DNA of 7,358 nucleotides, from contig JAICRQ010000165.1 of NCBI GenBank assembly GCA_025966435.1, positions 1 through 7,358 on the forward strand, in the 5' to 3' direction. Below, one piece after another: positions 1 through 6,506 of this stretch (position 1 is its first letter; every line of letters starts with the position of its first letter). Origin of the DNA: Anaerolineales bacterium. GTDB taxonomy: Bacteria; Chloroflexota; Anaerolineae; Anaerolineales; Villigracilaceae. The notes below the pieces were generated by a model that searched no databases, was not told the DNA's origin, and saw only the letters and a program-made list of their open reading frames with translations. The translations under genes and the position numbers were made by a program.

Positions 1-1
1 A

Positions 2-1327
2 CGTCCTTTCCTCCCCATGCTCGCTGACTGGCTTCACCTGGTTGGCATGGCATTTTGGCTGGGCGGACTGGTTTATTTCTTTACTGCCGTTCGCCACTTA
101 CATCGGTTAGATGGTGAATTGCGGACACGATTAACATCCTTCCTGGCGGGGCGATTTTCGGTCAATGCAATTCTTTTTGTCGGGCTGATTGGCTTGACCG
201 GTGCTTATTCTGCGTATCTACGAGTCGGTTCATGGAATGGGTTGATCACGAGCTTGTATGGGCATACCTTGCTTATCAAGCAGGTGTTTGTAGCTGGGCT
301 ACTGGCCATCGCTGCGACAAATTTGCTGGTCATTTCTCCGCAACTGAAGCGTGACCGTTTGCAGGGGAATGCGAATACAAACGTTGTCACGAGATTCAGA
401 AAGCTCCTCACCTTTGAGTTGATCTTTGCCGGGTTGCTTTTAGCGAGCGTAAGTTTCCTGACCTACATTCCTCCGGCAAAGCTCGCCTCTCCCACTTCCG
501 ACCTGACAGATTCAATGCAGGTGGATGACCTCGCCATAGATATTTCCATCTCGCCGGGGCGCATCGGTCAAAATACATTCACACTTGACCTGTCAGCAGA
601 TGGTGAACCCCTGCGAACTGCAAATGAAGTCTTGCTGCGCTTTACCTCCGATCAGGAAAACATCGCTCCCTCCGATCTTGAACTCATCAGCCAGGGAGAT
701 GGGACCTTCAGCGCAAAAGGTACGTATCTCAGCGTCCCCGGAACATGGCAAGTCCAGGCAATTGTTCGGCGTGAAGATAAGTTCGACGCGTATGCAAATT
801 TCAGCTTCTTTCTCCAAAAGCCCGGCACAACTAATGAGGGGGCAGCAAATCCCACGAGACAAAGCGGTGCGCTTCTTCTCCTGGCAGCCCTCTTATGCGG
901 ATTTGTAGCCTTCGATGTAAACCTCAAACCGGCACTACGCCTTATAACGGGCATGCCTCTCACCTTCCTGATGATCTGGTTGGGAGTCATTTTGCTCTCC
1001 CGGCCGGCGCCGGCCAGCACAGAGCGGATCAATCCCATCCCTCTCAACGCCGAATCGATTGCCGCGGGTCAGGCATTGTTTAGCACAAATTGTGCTGCCT
1101 GCCACGGACAAACAGGCAAAGGCGATGGGCCTGTCGGCGTCACCCTCAACCCGCGCCCCGCCGACCTGACCCAACATGCCATTGTGGGCATTCATACAGA
1201 TGCCCAGCTATTCGAATGGATTACAAATGGTTTTCCTGGCGCGCGCATGCCAGCCTTCAAATCCGCGCTGTCTGACACAGAACGCTGGCACCTTGTCAAC
1301 TTCATTCGCAGCCTGGCGCCGAAATAG
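2..1327 (+). CDS. CopD-family copper membrane protein fused to YtkA-like and cytochrome c domains (5' partial)
   Basis: The reading frame is open to the left edge, and the first Met (base 17) falls at the start of a CopD helix. The true start, perhaps with a CopC domain and further helices, therefore probably lies upstream. Numbering from that Met, helices lie near residues 4-25, 48-68, 84-107 and 130-151 and match the C-terminal half of CopD (WLHLVGMAFWLGGL motif). Residues 167-266 form a beta-rich YtkA/FixH-like domain with the G-x-N-x-F pattern and a GTWQVQ strand. Two helices follow (about 284-301 and 309-327). A cytochrome c domain ends the protein, with CAACH haem site C359/C362/H363 and probable axial Met411 in a MPAF motif. 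Basic loops at 27-46, 108-129 and 302-308 place the YtkA and haem domains outside. CopD proteins move copper across the membrane; the haem domain suggests a redox role (inferred). The next gene begins 8 bases on. Confidence 0.88.
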   Translation, partial: RPFLPMLADWLHLVGMAFWLGGLVYFFTAVRHLHRLDGELRTRLTSFLAGRFSVNAILFVGLIGLTGAYSAYLRVGSWNGLITSLYGHTLLIKQVFVAGLLAIAATNLLVISPQLKRDRLQGNANTNVVTRFRKLLTFELIFAGLLLASVSFLTYIPPAKLASPTSDLTDSMQVDDLAIDISISPGRIGQNTFTLDLSADGEPLRTANEVLLRFTSDQENIAPSDLELISQGDGTFSAKGTYLSVPGTWQVQAIVRREDKFDAYANFSFFLQKPGTTNEGAANPTRQSGALLLLAALLCGFVAFDVNLKPALRLITGMPLTFLMIWLGVILLSRPAPASTERINPIPLNAESIAAGQALFSTNCAACHGQTGKGDGPVGVTLNPRPADLTQHAIVGIHTDAQLFEWITNGFPGARMPAFKSALSDTERWHLVNFIRSLAPK

Positions 1328-1335
1328 GCTCTCCC

Positions 1336-2439
1336 ATGAGAACATCTCAAATTCGCTATACAGTGCTGATTCTTGCTTTGCTCGTTTGTAGTTGTGCGGT
1401 GGAAATCAATCAAATGATCGAAACGCCGCAGGTCAACCCCACACCGGTCATTTCTTCTACATCCAGCTTTCCCGTCGCTCAGGTTCCGGTCACCTGGGCA
1501 CACCTCAACCTCACGGGAAAGCTGGTGTACCTGAGCAGCGCGATGGAAGGCGACCAACTGACGAGTACCATACAAATACTGGATCTCACGACTGGCGAGA
1601 TCGCGACGATCTTTAGCGTACCCTCAGCTTGGACCTATTACGCCACGCTCTCTCCGGATGCAAAAATGCTCGCCATGTCTTATGTGCCGCCGAGGCAGCC
1701 TAACGCTCCATCAAACCGCAGTTTGTATCTAATCCCGTTGGATGCCGCTACTGAAGCCCAGCCTTTGCTCACACCGCCAACATCCGACGATCATTACACA
1801 CAGATCGAATGGACTCCGGATGGGAAGTATTTGTATTACGTGCATTACAACAGCCAGCTTCGACTGGAAGGTCTGCTCGACCCCGTATATGATCTTTTCC
1901 GTATGAACTATCCGGATGGTCAGCCCGAAAAAGTTGCCGATTACGCGTTCTGGCCGCGCATATCCTCGGATTCATCCAGACTCGTATTTATCCACGTAGA
2001 TCCCGAGACGGCGAAGAATGAGCTTTTTGTGGCAAATGCGGATGGGAGCAATGCACAACGCGTTGTCCTGTCTGGTCCTCAGGTTCCTGAAATTCTCGAT
2101 GCCCCTATTTTCTCACCTGATGGGCAATCGATTTTATTTAGTGTGCCGGAATCAAGCCAGTCCTACCAGCCTCACTTCTTCGAGAGATTGATGGGAGTTC
2201 AAGTGGCGAAGGCTCACGACGTTCCCTCGGATTGGTGGTCTGTGCCGGTGATGGGTGGCGTGCCAACTCGCCTGACAAATCTTCAGACCATAAATCTGTT
2301 CGCCAGCCTCTCAGCGGATCAGCAACATATCGCCAGCCTCAGCGGAGAAGGGATTTTCGTGATGGACCTCGATGGTTCGAACCTCACTCAACTGGTGTCC
2401 GATCCCGGGGTCCATGGGACAGTAAGCTGGATACCCTGA
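1336..2439 (+). CDS. PD40/TolB-like beta-propeller lipoprotein, paralog A
   Basis: This 367-aa protein starts with a short basic N-terminus and a hydrophobic stretch (residues 8-19). A lipobox V17-C18-S19-C20 makes Cys20 the likely lipidated residue; Cys at -2 is atypical. A Pro/Ser/Thr-rich linker (about 28-50) leads to PD40-type propeller blades, recognised by repeated (W/F/L/I)-(T/S)-x-D motifs at about 106 (LSPDAK), 159 (WTPDGK), 210 (ISSDSS), 259 (FSPDGQ) and 325 (LSADQQ). A LFVANADGSN motif lies at 230-239. Residues 275-302 form an unusual block (QSYQP, ERLMGVQVA, VPSDWW) that interrupts the blades. Such propellers usually bind proteins or ligands; the substrate here is unknown. The gene lacks a clear Shine-Dalgarno site and sits 8 bases after the CopD/cytochrome gene, so it may be translationally coupled. 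It is about half identical by eye to the next gene. Confidence 0.8.
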   Translation: MRTSQIRYTVLILALLVCSCAVEINQMIETPQVNPTPVISSTSSFPVAQVPVTWAHLNLTGKLVYLSSAMEGDQLTSTIQILDLTTGEIATIFSVPSAWTYYATLSPDAKMLAMSYVPPRQPNAPSNRSLYLIPLDAATEAQPLLTPPTSDDHYTQIEWTPDGKYLYYVHYNSQLRLEGLLDPVYDLFRMNYPDGQPEKVADYAFWPRISSDSSRLVFIHVDPETAKNELFVANADGSNAQRVVLSGPQVPEILDAPIFSPDGQSILFSVPESSQSYQPHFFERLMGVQVAKAHDVPSDWWSVPVMGGVPTRLTNLQTINLFASLSADQQHIASLSGEGIFVMDLDGSNLTQLVSDPGVHGTVSWIP

Positions 2440-2463
2440 TTTTCAGAGGAAAGAAAATTTATA

Positions 2464-3567
2464 ATGAGACTTCATTTCGCGATCTGGCGTCTCATTATGG
2501 CCCTGGCGCTTTCCAGTTGTTCGATTGAGGTCGATCAACCTGGGCTGACCGCTCCGGCTCCGACGTCCGAGTCTGCTCCCGCATTGTCAACGTCCATCGC
2601 GAGTGTGCCACACTGGGCTGATCTCCATCTCCCTGGCAGGCTGGTTTATATCAACGGCATCGCGGTAGACAATGTTTTTCAGCTTCAAGTCCAAATCCTC
2701 GATCTCACCACCGGTGAGGTCACCACGATTTTCGATGCGCCCAAATATTCGTGGATTTACTACCTCTCTGTTTCTCCCGATCACACCCAGCTTCTGATGT
2801 CTTACAACCCGCCGCACGGAGATACCCCAATTGACCAGGATATTTACGTCATGCCTCTGGATGGCTCCCAGCCGCCGCAACGATTATTTACACCACCCAC
2901 ACAGGAAGATGACTACATCGAAGTCGAGTGGTCACCAGATAGCAATTATATTTATGTTACACATGTCAACTATCAGATTCCGCCTGCCGAGGGACAAATC
3001 TATCCGCTGTATACGATCTACCGTAAAGCGATGCCCGATGGTGAGTTAGAAATGGTCGCAGAGAAGGCTTACTGGCCGCGTGTGTCACCCGATTCGACCC
3101 ACATCGCGTACGTGACCGTGGATCCCTTTGAAAGTGGCAACAAATTGTTCGTGGCAAATGCCGATGGAAGTAATCCGCAGGAGGTGGTCATCACCGGTCC
3201 ACGCATCCCGGATATGAAGGATGCTCCACTATTTTCCCCGGACGGGGTGGCGCTCATATTCAGCGCGGATGTTCCGACGCAGTCCTATCAGCCTAATTGG
3301 CTCGAACGATTAATGGGTGTGCAGGTGGCAAACGCGCACAGTAACGTCCCCTCGGACTGGTGGACTGTTTCAGTGAATGGCGGCGAGGTGACCCAATTGA
3401 CGAGCATCCAATCCAGAGGCTTGTTTGGCAGCCTTTCTCCCGATAAACAATATCTCGCCAGTTACAGCCTGGATGGTATCTTCGTGATGAAAACAGACGG
3501 AACCCAACTGACCCACTTGATCCCCAATCCCCAGTCTATCCCCGGGACGGTGAATTGGATACCCTAA
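2464..3567 (+). CDS. PD40/TolB-like beta-propeller lipoprotein, paralog B
   Basis: This is the second 367-aa lipoprotein, 24 bases after its paralog. The signal peptide ends in a canonical lipobox L16-S17-S18-C19, predicting lipidation of Cys19. Choosing the later Met12 would leave too short a signal, so Met1 is preferred. AGAGGA at 2445-2450 is a plausible but distant ribosome site. After a Pro/Ser-rich linker (about 26-48), propeller motifs occur near 103 (VSPDHT), 156 (WSPDSN), 207 (VSPDST), 257 (FSPDGV) and 324 (LSPDKQ). LFVANADGSN lies at 228-237. The block with QSYQP, ERLMGVQVA and VPSDWW is at 274-300, and both paralogs end in WIP. Alignment runs from the linker to the last residue, so this is a tandem duplication that has diverged considerably. 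Function is unknown; extracytoplasmic partnership with the upstream CopD/cytochrome protein is inferred from position only. Confidence 0.8.
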   Translation: MRLHFAIWRLIMALALSSCSIEVDQPGLTAPAPTSESAPALSTSIASVPHWADLHLPGRLVYINGIAVDNVFQLQVQILDLTTGEVTTIFDAPKYSWIYYLSVSPDHTQLLMSYNPPHGDTPIDQDIYVMPLDGSQPPQRLFTPPTQEDDYIEVEWSPDSNYIYVTHVNYQIPPAEGQIYPLYTIYRKAMPDGELEMVAEKAYWPRVSPDSTHIAYVTVDPFESGNKLFVANADGSNPQEVVITGPRIPDMKDAPLFSPDGVALIFSADVPTQSYQPNWLERLMGVQVANAHSNVPSDWWTVSVNGGEVTQLTSIQSRGLFGSLSPDKQYLASYSLDGIFVMKTDGTQLTHLIPNPQSIPGTVNWIP

Positions 3568-3669
3568 ATCTCTAAGGTGCTCCCGGCGCAGGATTTACCT
3601 CCGAAACGCCGCCCTCATCAGGGTGCTCCGCAAGGGACGGCGGCTTGAGCTTAGATTTGGCAAAATAAT
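3568..3669. other. Intergenic spacer with GC-rich inverted repeats
   Basis: No gene is seen in this spacer. GCCGCC (3608-3613) pairs with GGCGGC (3639-3644), and C3614-C3616 can pair with G3634-G3636 across a two-base bulge, giving a stem of about 9 bp. A competing stem pairs CGGCG (3584-3588) with CGCCG (3607-3611). The octamer GGTGCTCC occurs twice (3576-3583 and 3622-3629). The hairpin could help end transcription of the lipoprotein genes, but only scattered Ts follow it, so it is not a convincing intrinsic terminator. Confidence 0.4.
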
Positions 3670-3698
3670 TTGACACATCCCTTGCGAACATGTATAAT
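3670..3698 (+). promoter_or_regulatory. Consensus sigma70-type promoter for rplU-rpmA-rpmE
   Basis: TTGACA (3670-3675) and TATAAT (3693-3698) both match the housekeeping consensus exactly and are separated by the optimal 17 bases. An AT-rich stretch (AAAATAATT) covers the -35 side. Transcription would start near 3704-3706, giving a leader of about 130 nt before the rplU ATG. Such strength fits a ribosomal-protein operon. Confidence 0.88.
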
Positions 3699-3705
3699 AC
3701 CGTGC

Positions 3706-3740
3706 GCTTCTACCCCAGTGGTTGATTCTGGGGTAGCTGC
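3706..3740 (+). promoter_or_regulatory. Hairpin at the 5' end of the rplU leader
   Basis: CTACCCCAG (3710-3718) and CTGGGGTAG (3728-3736) form a perfect 9-bp stem around a 9-nt loop. Two more pairs (3706-3707 with 3739-3740) are possible across an internal loop. It sits at the predicted 5' end of the mRNA. It could be a binding site for autoregulation by a ribosomal protein, or a 5' stabilising element. An L21 leader family is known in Firmicutes, but I cannot show that this belongs to it. No T-run follows, so it is not an intrinsic terminator. Confidence 0.55.
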
Positions 3741-3815
3741 ATGTCGAGAGACAAAGAGAAACCAGCTTCCCCGTTCGCAGGCGACGAGTGTAAGGACTCC
3801 GCAGGCACACGGTGA
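3741..3815 (+). CDS. Possible 24-aa upstream ORF in the rplU leader
   Basis: An ATG directly after the leader hairpin opens a 24-codon frame ending in TGA at 3813-3815, 21 bases before the rplU start and in the same frame. The peptide is hydrophilic, rich in Lys/Asp/Glu, with no membrane segment and no run of one amino acid as in classical attenuation peptides. Its only ribosome-site candidate, GGGG (3730-3733), lies inside the 3' arm of the hairpin. A frame this short can arise by chance, so translation is unproven. Confidence 0.2.
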   Translation: MSRDKEKPASPFAGDECKDSAGTR

Positions 3816-3836
3816 AGTGAATGACTGGAGAAAATA

Positions 3837-4487
3837 ATGAGATTTGCAATTGTTGAAAGCGGCGGTAAGCAATACCGTGCCGTCGAAGGGCGGACCATCG
3901 AAGTGGACCGCCTGCCCGTGGATGCGGGTAATAAGTTTGATTTCGACCGCGTCTTACTCATGGCAGATGGGGATGATATTCTGGTCGGTACGCCCACTGT
4001 GAGCGACATCCTCGTCAAAGTCACAGTGGTGGATCATATCAAAGGTCCCAAAATCGATCGGTTCAAATACCGCCCCAAGAAGCGCATTCGCGTGCGCGGC
4101 GGACATCGCCAGCAGTATACGCGTTTGATAGTCGATTTTATCGGCCGCCCTGACGAGGATCGCAAAACCGAAGCCAAACCAGAAAAGACGGTCGAGGCGG
4201 ATGATCTCACCAAGATCGAAGGCATTGGTCCCAAAGTCTCAAAGACTTTGATCGCAGCAGGCATTTCCACGTTTGAGGCGTTATCCAACACCACAGTCGA
4301 GGATATTCAGAAGACGCTGACGGACGCTGGATTAAGGATGATGGATGCAACTACCTGGCCCCAGCAGGCAAAACTTGCCGCTCAGGGTGACTGGGATGGC
4401 CTGAAGAAATTGCAGGATGACCTTTCAGGCGGACGCAAAGCCAGTGCTGAAAAGAAGCCTGCCGCTAAGAAAACAAGTAAGAAATAA
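3837..4487 (+). CDS. rplU: Large-subunit ribosomal protein L21 with C-terminal helix-hairpin-helix extension
   Basis: Residues 1-103 are a full L21 domain: MRFAIVESGGKQYRAVEG at the start and the family's 23S rRNA-binding signature at 77-91 (KYRPKKRIRVRGGHR). L21 is normally about 100 aa; this protein has 216. A charged linker (105-121) leads to residues 122-200, a helix-hairpin-helix domain of the COG3743 type: IEGIGPKVSKTLIAAGI hairpin at 127-143, then the TTWPQQAKLAAQGDW and LQDDLSGGR segments typical of that family. The last 16 residues are Lys/Ala rich. Such domains bind nucleic acid non-specifically in other proteins, so the tail may contact rRNA (inferred). GGAG at 3827-3830, six bases before ATG, supports the start. 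It is the first gene of the operon and follows a strong promoter. Confidence 0.97.
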   Translation: MRFAIVESGGKQYRAVEGRTIEVDRLPVDAGNKFDFDRVLLMADGDDILVGTPTVSDILVKVTVVDHIKGPKIDRFKYRPKKRIRVRGGHRQQYTRLIVDFIGRPDEDRKTEAKPEKTVEADDLTKIEGIGPKVSKTLIAAGISTFEALSNTTVEDIQKTLTDAGLRMMDATTWPQQAKLAAQGDWDGLKKLQDDLSGGRKASAEKKPAAKKTSKK

Positions 4488-4496
4488 GAGGTAGAA

Positions 4497-4784
4497 ATGG
4501 CACATAAAAAAGGTGGCGGTTCAAGCCGCAACGGACGAGATTCAAATTCCCAGCGTCTGGGCGTCAAGCGTTACGCGGGTCAGTTTGTGCTTTCTGGCAA
4601 TATCCTTGTGCGCCAGCGCGGCACCAAGATCAAGCCGGGCTTGAATGTCAAAGCCGGCAAGGATGATACATTGTTCGCAATCGCTGATGGTGTTGTGATG
4701 TATGACGTCACCCATGGCCAGAAGCGCGTGAACATCGTTCCCGAGGCAGTAGCAGTAGAAGTGGAGGTCGTCAGTGAAAGCTGA
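4497..4784 (+). CDS. rpmA: Large-subunit ribosomal protein L27
   Basis: This 95-aa protein is a complete L27, beginning [20 protein letters not shown], with [10 protein letters not shown] and the [10 protein letters not shown] segment conserved in the family. In the ribosome its N-terminal tail reaches the peptidyl-transferase centre and helps place tRNA. Here the protein starts directly at MAHKKG, without the short N-terminal extension that Firmicutes remove by proteolysis. The C-terminus ([14 protein letters not shown]) is slightly extended and acidic. GAGG at 4488-4491 is the ribosome site, directly after the rplU stop; the gap is 9 bases. The L21-L27 pair is the standard bacterial order. 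Its last 11 bases overlap rpmE. Confidence 0.98.
   Translation: MAHKKGGGSSRNGRDSNSQRLGVKRYAGQFVLSGNILVRQRGTKIKPGLNVKAGKDDTLFAIADGVVMYDVTHGQKRVNIVPEAVAVEVEVVSES
4763..4767 (+). promoter_or_regulatory. Ribosome binding site setting the GTG start of rpmE
   Basis: GGAGG inside the end of rpmA sits six bases before the GTG at 4774, ideal spacing. No ATG is available at the expected L31 N-terminus ([11 protein letters not shown]), so this site decides the start and shows that rpmE initiates within rpmA. Confidence 0.85.
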
Positions 4785-5244
4785 AATCCATCCCACCTAT
4801 TACCCTGACGCCAAGGTAACTTGCGCCTCCTGCGGGAACACCTGGACGACGGGATCTACCAGGAAAGAACTGCGCGTGGACATTTGCTCCAACTGCCATC
4901 CGTTCTTTACCGGTGAAGCCTCGCGCATTCTCGACATCGAAGGTCAGGTGGATCGCTTCTACAAGAAGCTTTCCGCTCGCCAGACGTATGTCGAACAGCA
5001 GAAGGTCAAGGAAGAACTGAAGGGTTCGCCTGAGCGTCCCATCGAAGAGCTGGGTATTTCGCCTCGTGCAATTGACGCGCTGAAAAAGGCTGGTATCGAA
5101 AACTTTGGTCAGTTCCTGGAAAGACTCAATGGCGGGAACGAAGCGGTGCTTGCGATTTCTGGTTTTGGTCAGGCTTCTCTCACTGCCGCCAAGAAGAAAT
5201 TGCGCTCACTCGGTTACGAAGTCCCCGCGGCTGCAGCCTCCTAG
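4774..5244 (+). CDS. rpmE: Large-subunit ribosomal protein L31 (zinc type) with C-terminal alpha-CTD-like extension
   Basis: Residues 1-66 are L31: [20 protein letters not shown] opens the domain, and four cysteines, C17, C20, C38 and C41, form the zinc site of the C+ type. [11 protein letters not shown] is the family signature. L31 is usually 65-90 aa; this one has 156. After a charged helical linker (67-86), residues 88-147 resemble the C-terminal domain of RNA polymerase alpha: [20 protein letters not shown], then [20 protein letters not shown], the paired helix-hairpin-helix pattern. That domain binds DNA and regulators in RNA polymerase; here rRNA or ribosome contact is more likely (inferred). 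Translation starts at GTG, overlapping rpmA by 11 bases, so the two are probably coupled. The usual start/stop context and terminator downstream show it is intact. Confidence 0.95.
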   Translation: MKAEIHPTYYPDAKVTCASCGNTWTTGSTRKELRVDICSNCHPFFTGEASRILDIEGQVDRFYKKLSARQTYVEQQKVKEELKGSPERPIEELGISPRAIDALKKAGIENFGQFLERLNGGNEAVLAISGFGQASLTAAKKKLRSLGYEVPAAAAS

Positions 5245-5277
5245 GGTTGCAGAATAGTTATTCTCAGGTAAACTTAC

Positions 5278-5311
5278 GGGCATGGCGCCTTGCGTCATGC
5301 CCATTTATTTT
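5278..5311 (+). terminator. Rho-independent terminator of the rplU-rpmA-rpmE operon
   Basis: GGGCATGGCG (5278-5287) pairs with CGTCATGCCC (5293-5302) in a 10-bp stem with one G-U pair and a five-base loop (CCTTG). The T-rich run ATTTATTTT follows at 5303-5311. It lies 33 bases after the rpmE stop and 25 before tdk, so it separates the ribosomal operon from the salvage genes. Confidence 0.9.
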
Positions 5312-5336
5312 GCCAACAATCTAAACGAAGGGATCT

Positions 5337-5906
5337 ATGCGTCATACACACGGTTCCATTGAGGTCGTTTGCGGTTCGATGTTTAGCGGCAAGACAGATG
5401 AGTTAATCCGTCGCCTGATACGCGCCACAATTGCCAAGCAAAAGGTACAGGTGTTCAAGCCCGCCATCGATGTTCGTTATGCGGTCGAAAAAGTTACATC
5501 CCACGCGGGATCGAACTTCGATGCCACTCCTGTCGAAAAAGCTATTGATATCCTGACAAAGATCGAACCGGACACTACAGTCGTCGCGATCGACGAAGCC
5601 CAATTCTTCGACTCCGATGTTGTTCAGATCGTCCAGCAGCTTGCTTCACGCGGCATTCGCGTCCTGGTAGCCGGGCTCGACACTGACTTCCGCGGGGAGC
5701 CGTTCGGTCCCATGCCGATTCTCATGTCGATCGCGGAACACGTGGACAAACTCCACGCGATCTGCATGGTCTGTGGTGATGAAGCTTCCCGCACCCAGAG
5801 ATTGGTGAATGGAAAGCCTGCACGTTTTGATGACCCAGTCGTAATTGTTGGCGCCTCAGAATTATATGAAGCCCGCTGCCGCGTACATCACGAAGTACCC
5901 CGCTAG
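5337..5906 (+). CDS. tdk: Thymidine kinase
   Basis: This enzyme phosphorylates thymidine to dTMP with ATP in the pyrimidine salvage pathway, in the cytoplasm. The 189 aa match the type II (TK1-like) family length. The P-loop GSMFSGKT is at 13-20, the Walker B-like DEAQFF at 86-91 with Glu87 as the expected catalytic base, and [14 protein letters not shown] at 114-127 is the family segment near the nucleoside site. Zinc ligands C143, C146, C181 and H184 complete the CxxC...CxxH ribbon; the thymidine-binding lasso lies between them (about 150-177). GAAGGGA at 5327-5333 supports the ATG. It follows a terminator, so it should have its own promoter or depend on read-through; I see no convincing promoter in the short gap. 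hpt follows after 41 bases. Confidence 0.96.
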   Translation: MRHTHGSIEVVCGSMFSGKTDELIRRLIRATIAKQKVQVFKPAIDVRYAVEKVTSHAGSNFDATPVEKAIDILTKIEPDTTVVAIDEAQFFDSDVVQIVQQLASRGIRVLVAGLDTDFRGEPFGPMPILMSIAEHVDKLHAICMVCGDEASRTQRLVNGKPARFDDPVVIVGASELYEARCRVHHEVPR

Positions 5907-5947
5907 GGCCTCCGATAGTCTGCTGGTCAGGTGATAGAACGAATCCT

Positions 5948-6505
5948 ATGCAACATTACAACGACATACTCGCTGAAGTCCTCATCGATGAAGAAACTCT
6001 GCAATCACGCATCAGGGAATTAGGTGCAGAGATCAGCGTAGACTATCCGGATGGCAATCTGCTACTCATCTGCATCCTGCGCGGCGGTGTTCCGTTTTTG
6101 GTCCATTTGAGCCGGTACATCACCGCCCCTCACATGATGGACTTCATGGCTGTTTCGTCCTACGGGGCAGGCAAACGAGAATCGAGCGGCACGGTACGAG
6201 TTACCTTTGACCTTCAAACAGACATTCACAGCAAGGATGTCCTTCTCGTGGAAGATATAGTGGATAGTGGGCATACCATTGCCTCTGTTCTGGAAATGCT
6301 GAACCTGCGCCAGCCGCGCAGCCTGAAGGTCTGCGCTCTGCTCGATAAAGCCGAGCGGCGCGAAGCTGTCGTCCCGATTCACTACCGCGGCTTCACCATC
6401 CCCAACAAGTTTGTTTTTGGCTTCGGGCTCGACCTCGACGAATACTATCGCAACCTGCCCTTCGTCGGCGTTGTGGATCTGGAAAAATATAAGCCACCTT
6501 CCTGA
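5948..6505 (+). CDS. hpt: Hypoxanthine (guanine) phosphoribosyltransferase
   Basis: This enzyme joins hypoxanthine or guanine with PRPP to make IMP or GMP (purine salvage). The 185 aa match the family's usual length. The PRPP signature VLLVEDIVDSGHT is at 98-110, with E102 and D103 the acidic pair. LRGGVPF (44-50) is the pyrophosphate loop, where many homologs have LKG. SYG at 71-73 starts the flexible lid. LLDKAERR (131-138) and IPNKFVFGFGLDLDEYYRNLP (151-171) are the family's C-terminal signatures; K154 is the expected purine-contacting lysine. The start at 5948 is the only one in frame, because a TAG lies at 5918. AGGTGA at 5929-5934 is a distant ribosome site, so initiation may be weak or coupled to tdk. 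Substrate preference cannot be read from sequence. Confidence 0.95.
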   Translation: MQHYNDILAEVLIDEETLQSRIRELGAEISVDYPDGNLLLICILRGGVPFLVHLSRYITAPHMMDFMAVSSYGAGKRESSGTVRVTFDLQTDIHSKDVLLVEDIVDSGHTIASVLEMLNLRQPRSLKVCALLDKAERREAVVPIHYRGFTIPNKFVFGFGLDLDEYYRNLPFVGVVDLEKYKPPS

Positions 6506-6506
6506 T

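Noticed and set aside
652..1047. Minus-strand frame of 131 codons opposite the YtkA-like region
   Set aside because: It is a shadow of the + strand gene, whose domain pattern is clear; no ribosome site or family motif supports it.
3576..3645. Possible tRNA or tRNA-like gene on the minus strand (ends resembling a T-arm and GGAGCACC acceptor)
   Set aside because: The two octamers are direct repeats, not complementary arms, and no cloverleaf with anticodon stem can be drawn.
3706..3740. Leader hairpin as an intrinsic terminator
   Set aside because: No T-run follows the stem, and it sits at the predicted 5' end of the transcript.
3776..3806. Seven-base direct repeat CGCAGGC in the rplU leader
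   Set aside because: Two short copies 24 bases apart are readily expected by chance and match no other signal.
5247..5274. TTGCAG and TAAACT as a promoter for tdk
   Set aside because: The boxes match poorly, the spacing is 16 bases, and the strong terminator at 5278-5311 lies between them and tdk.
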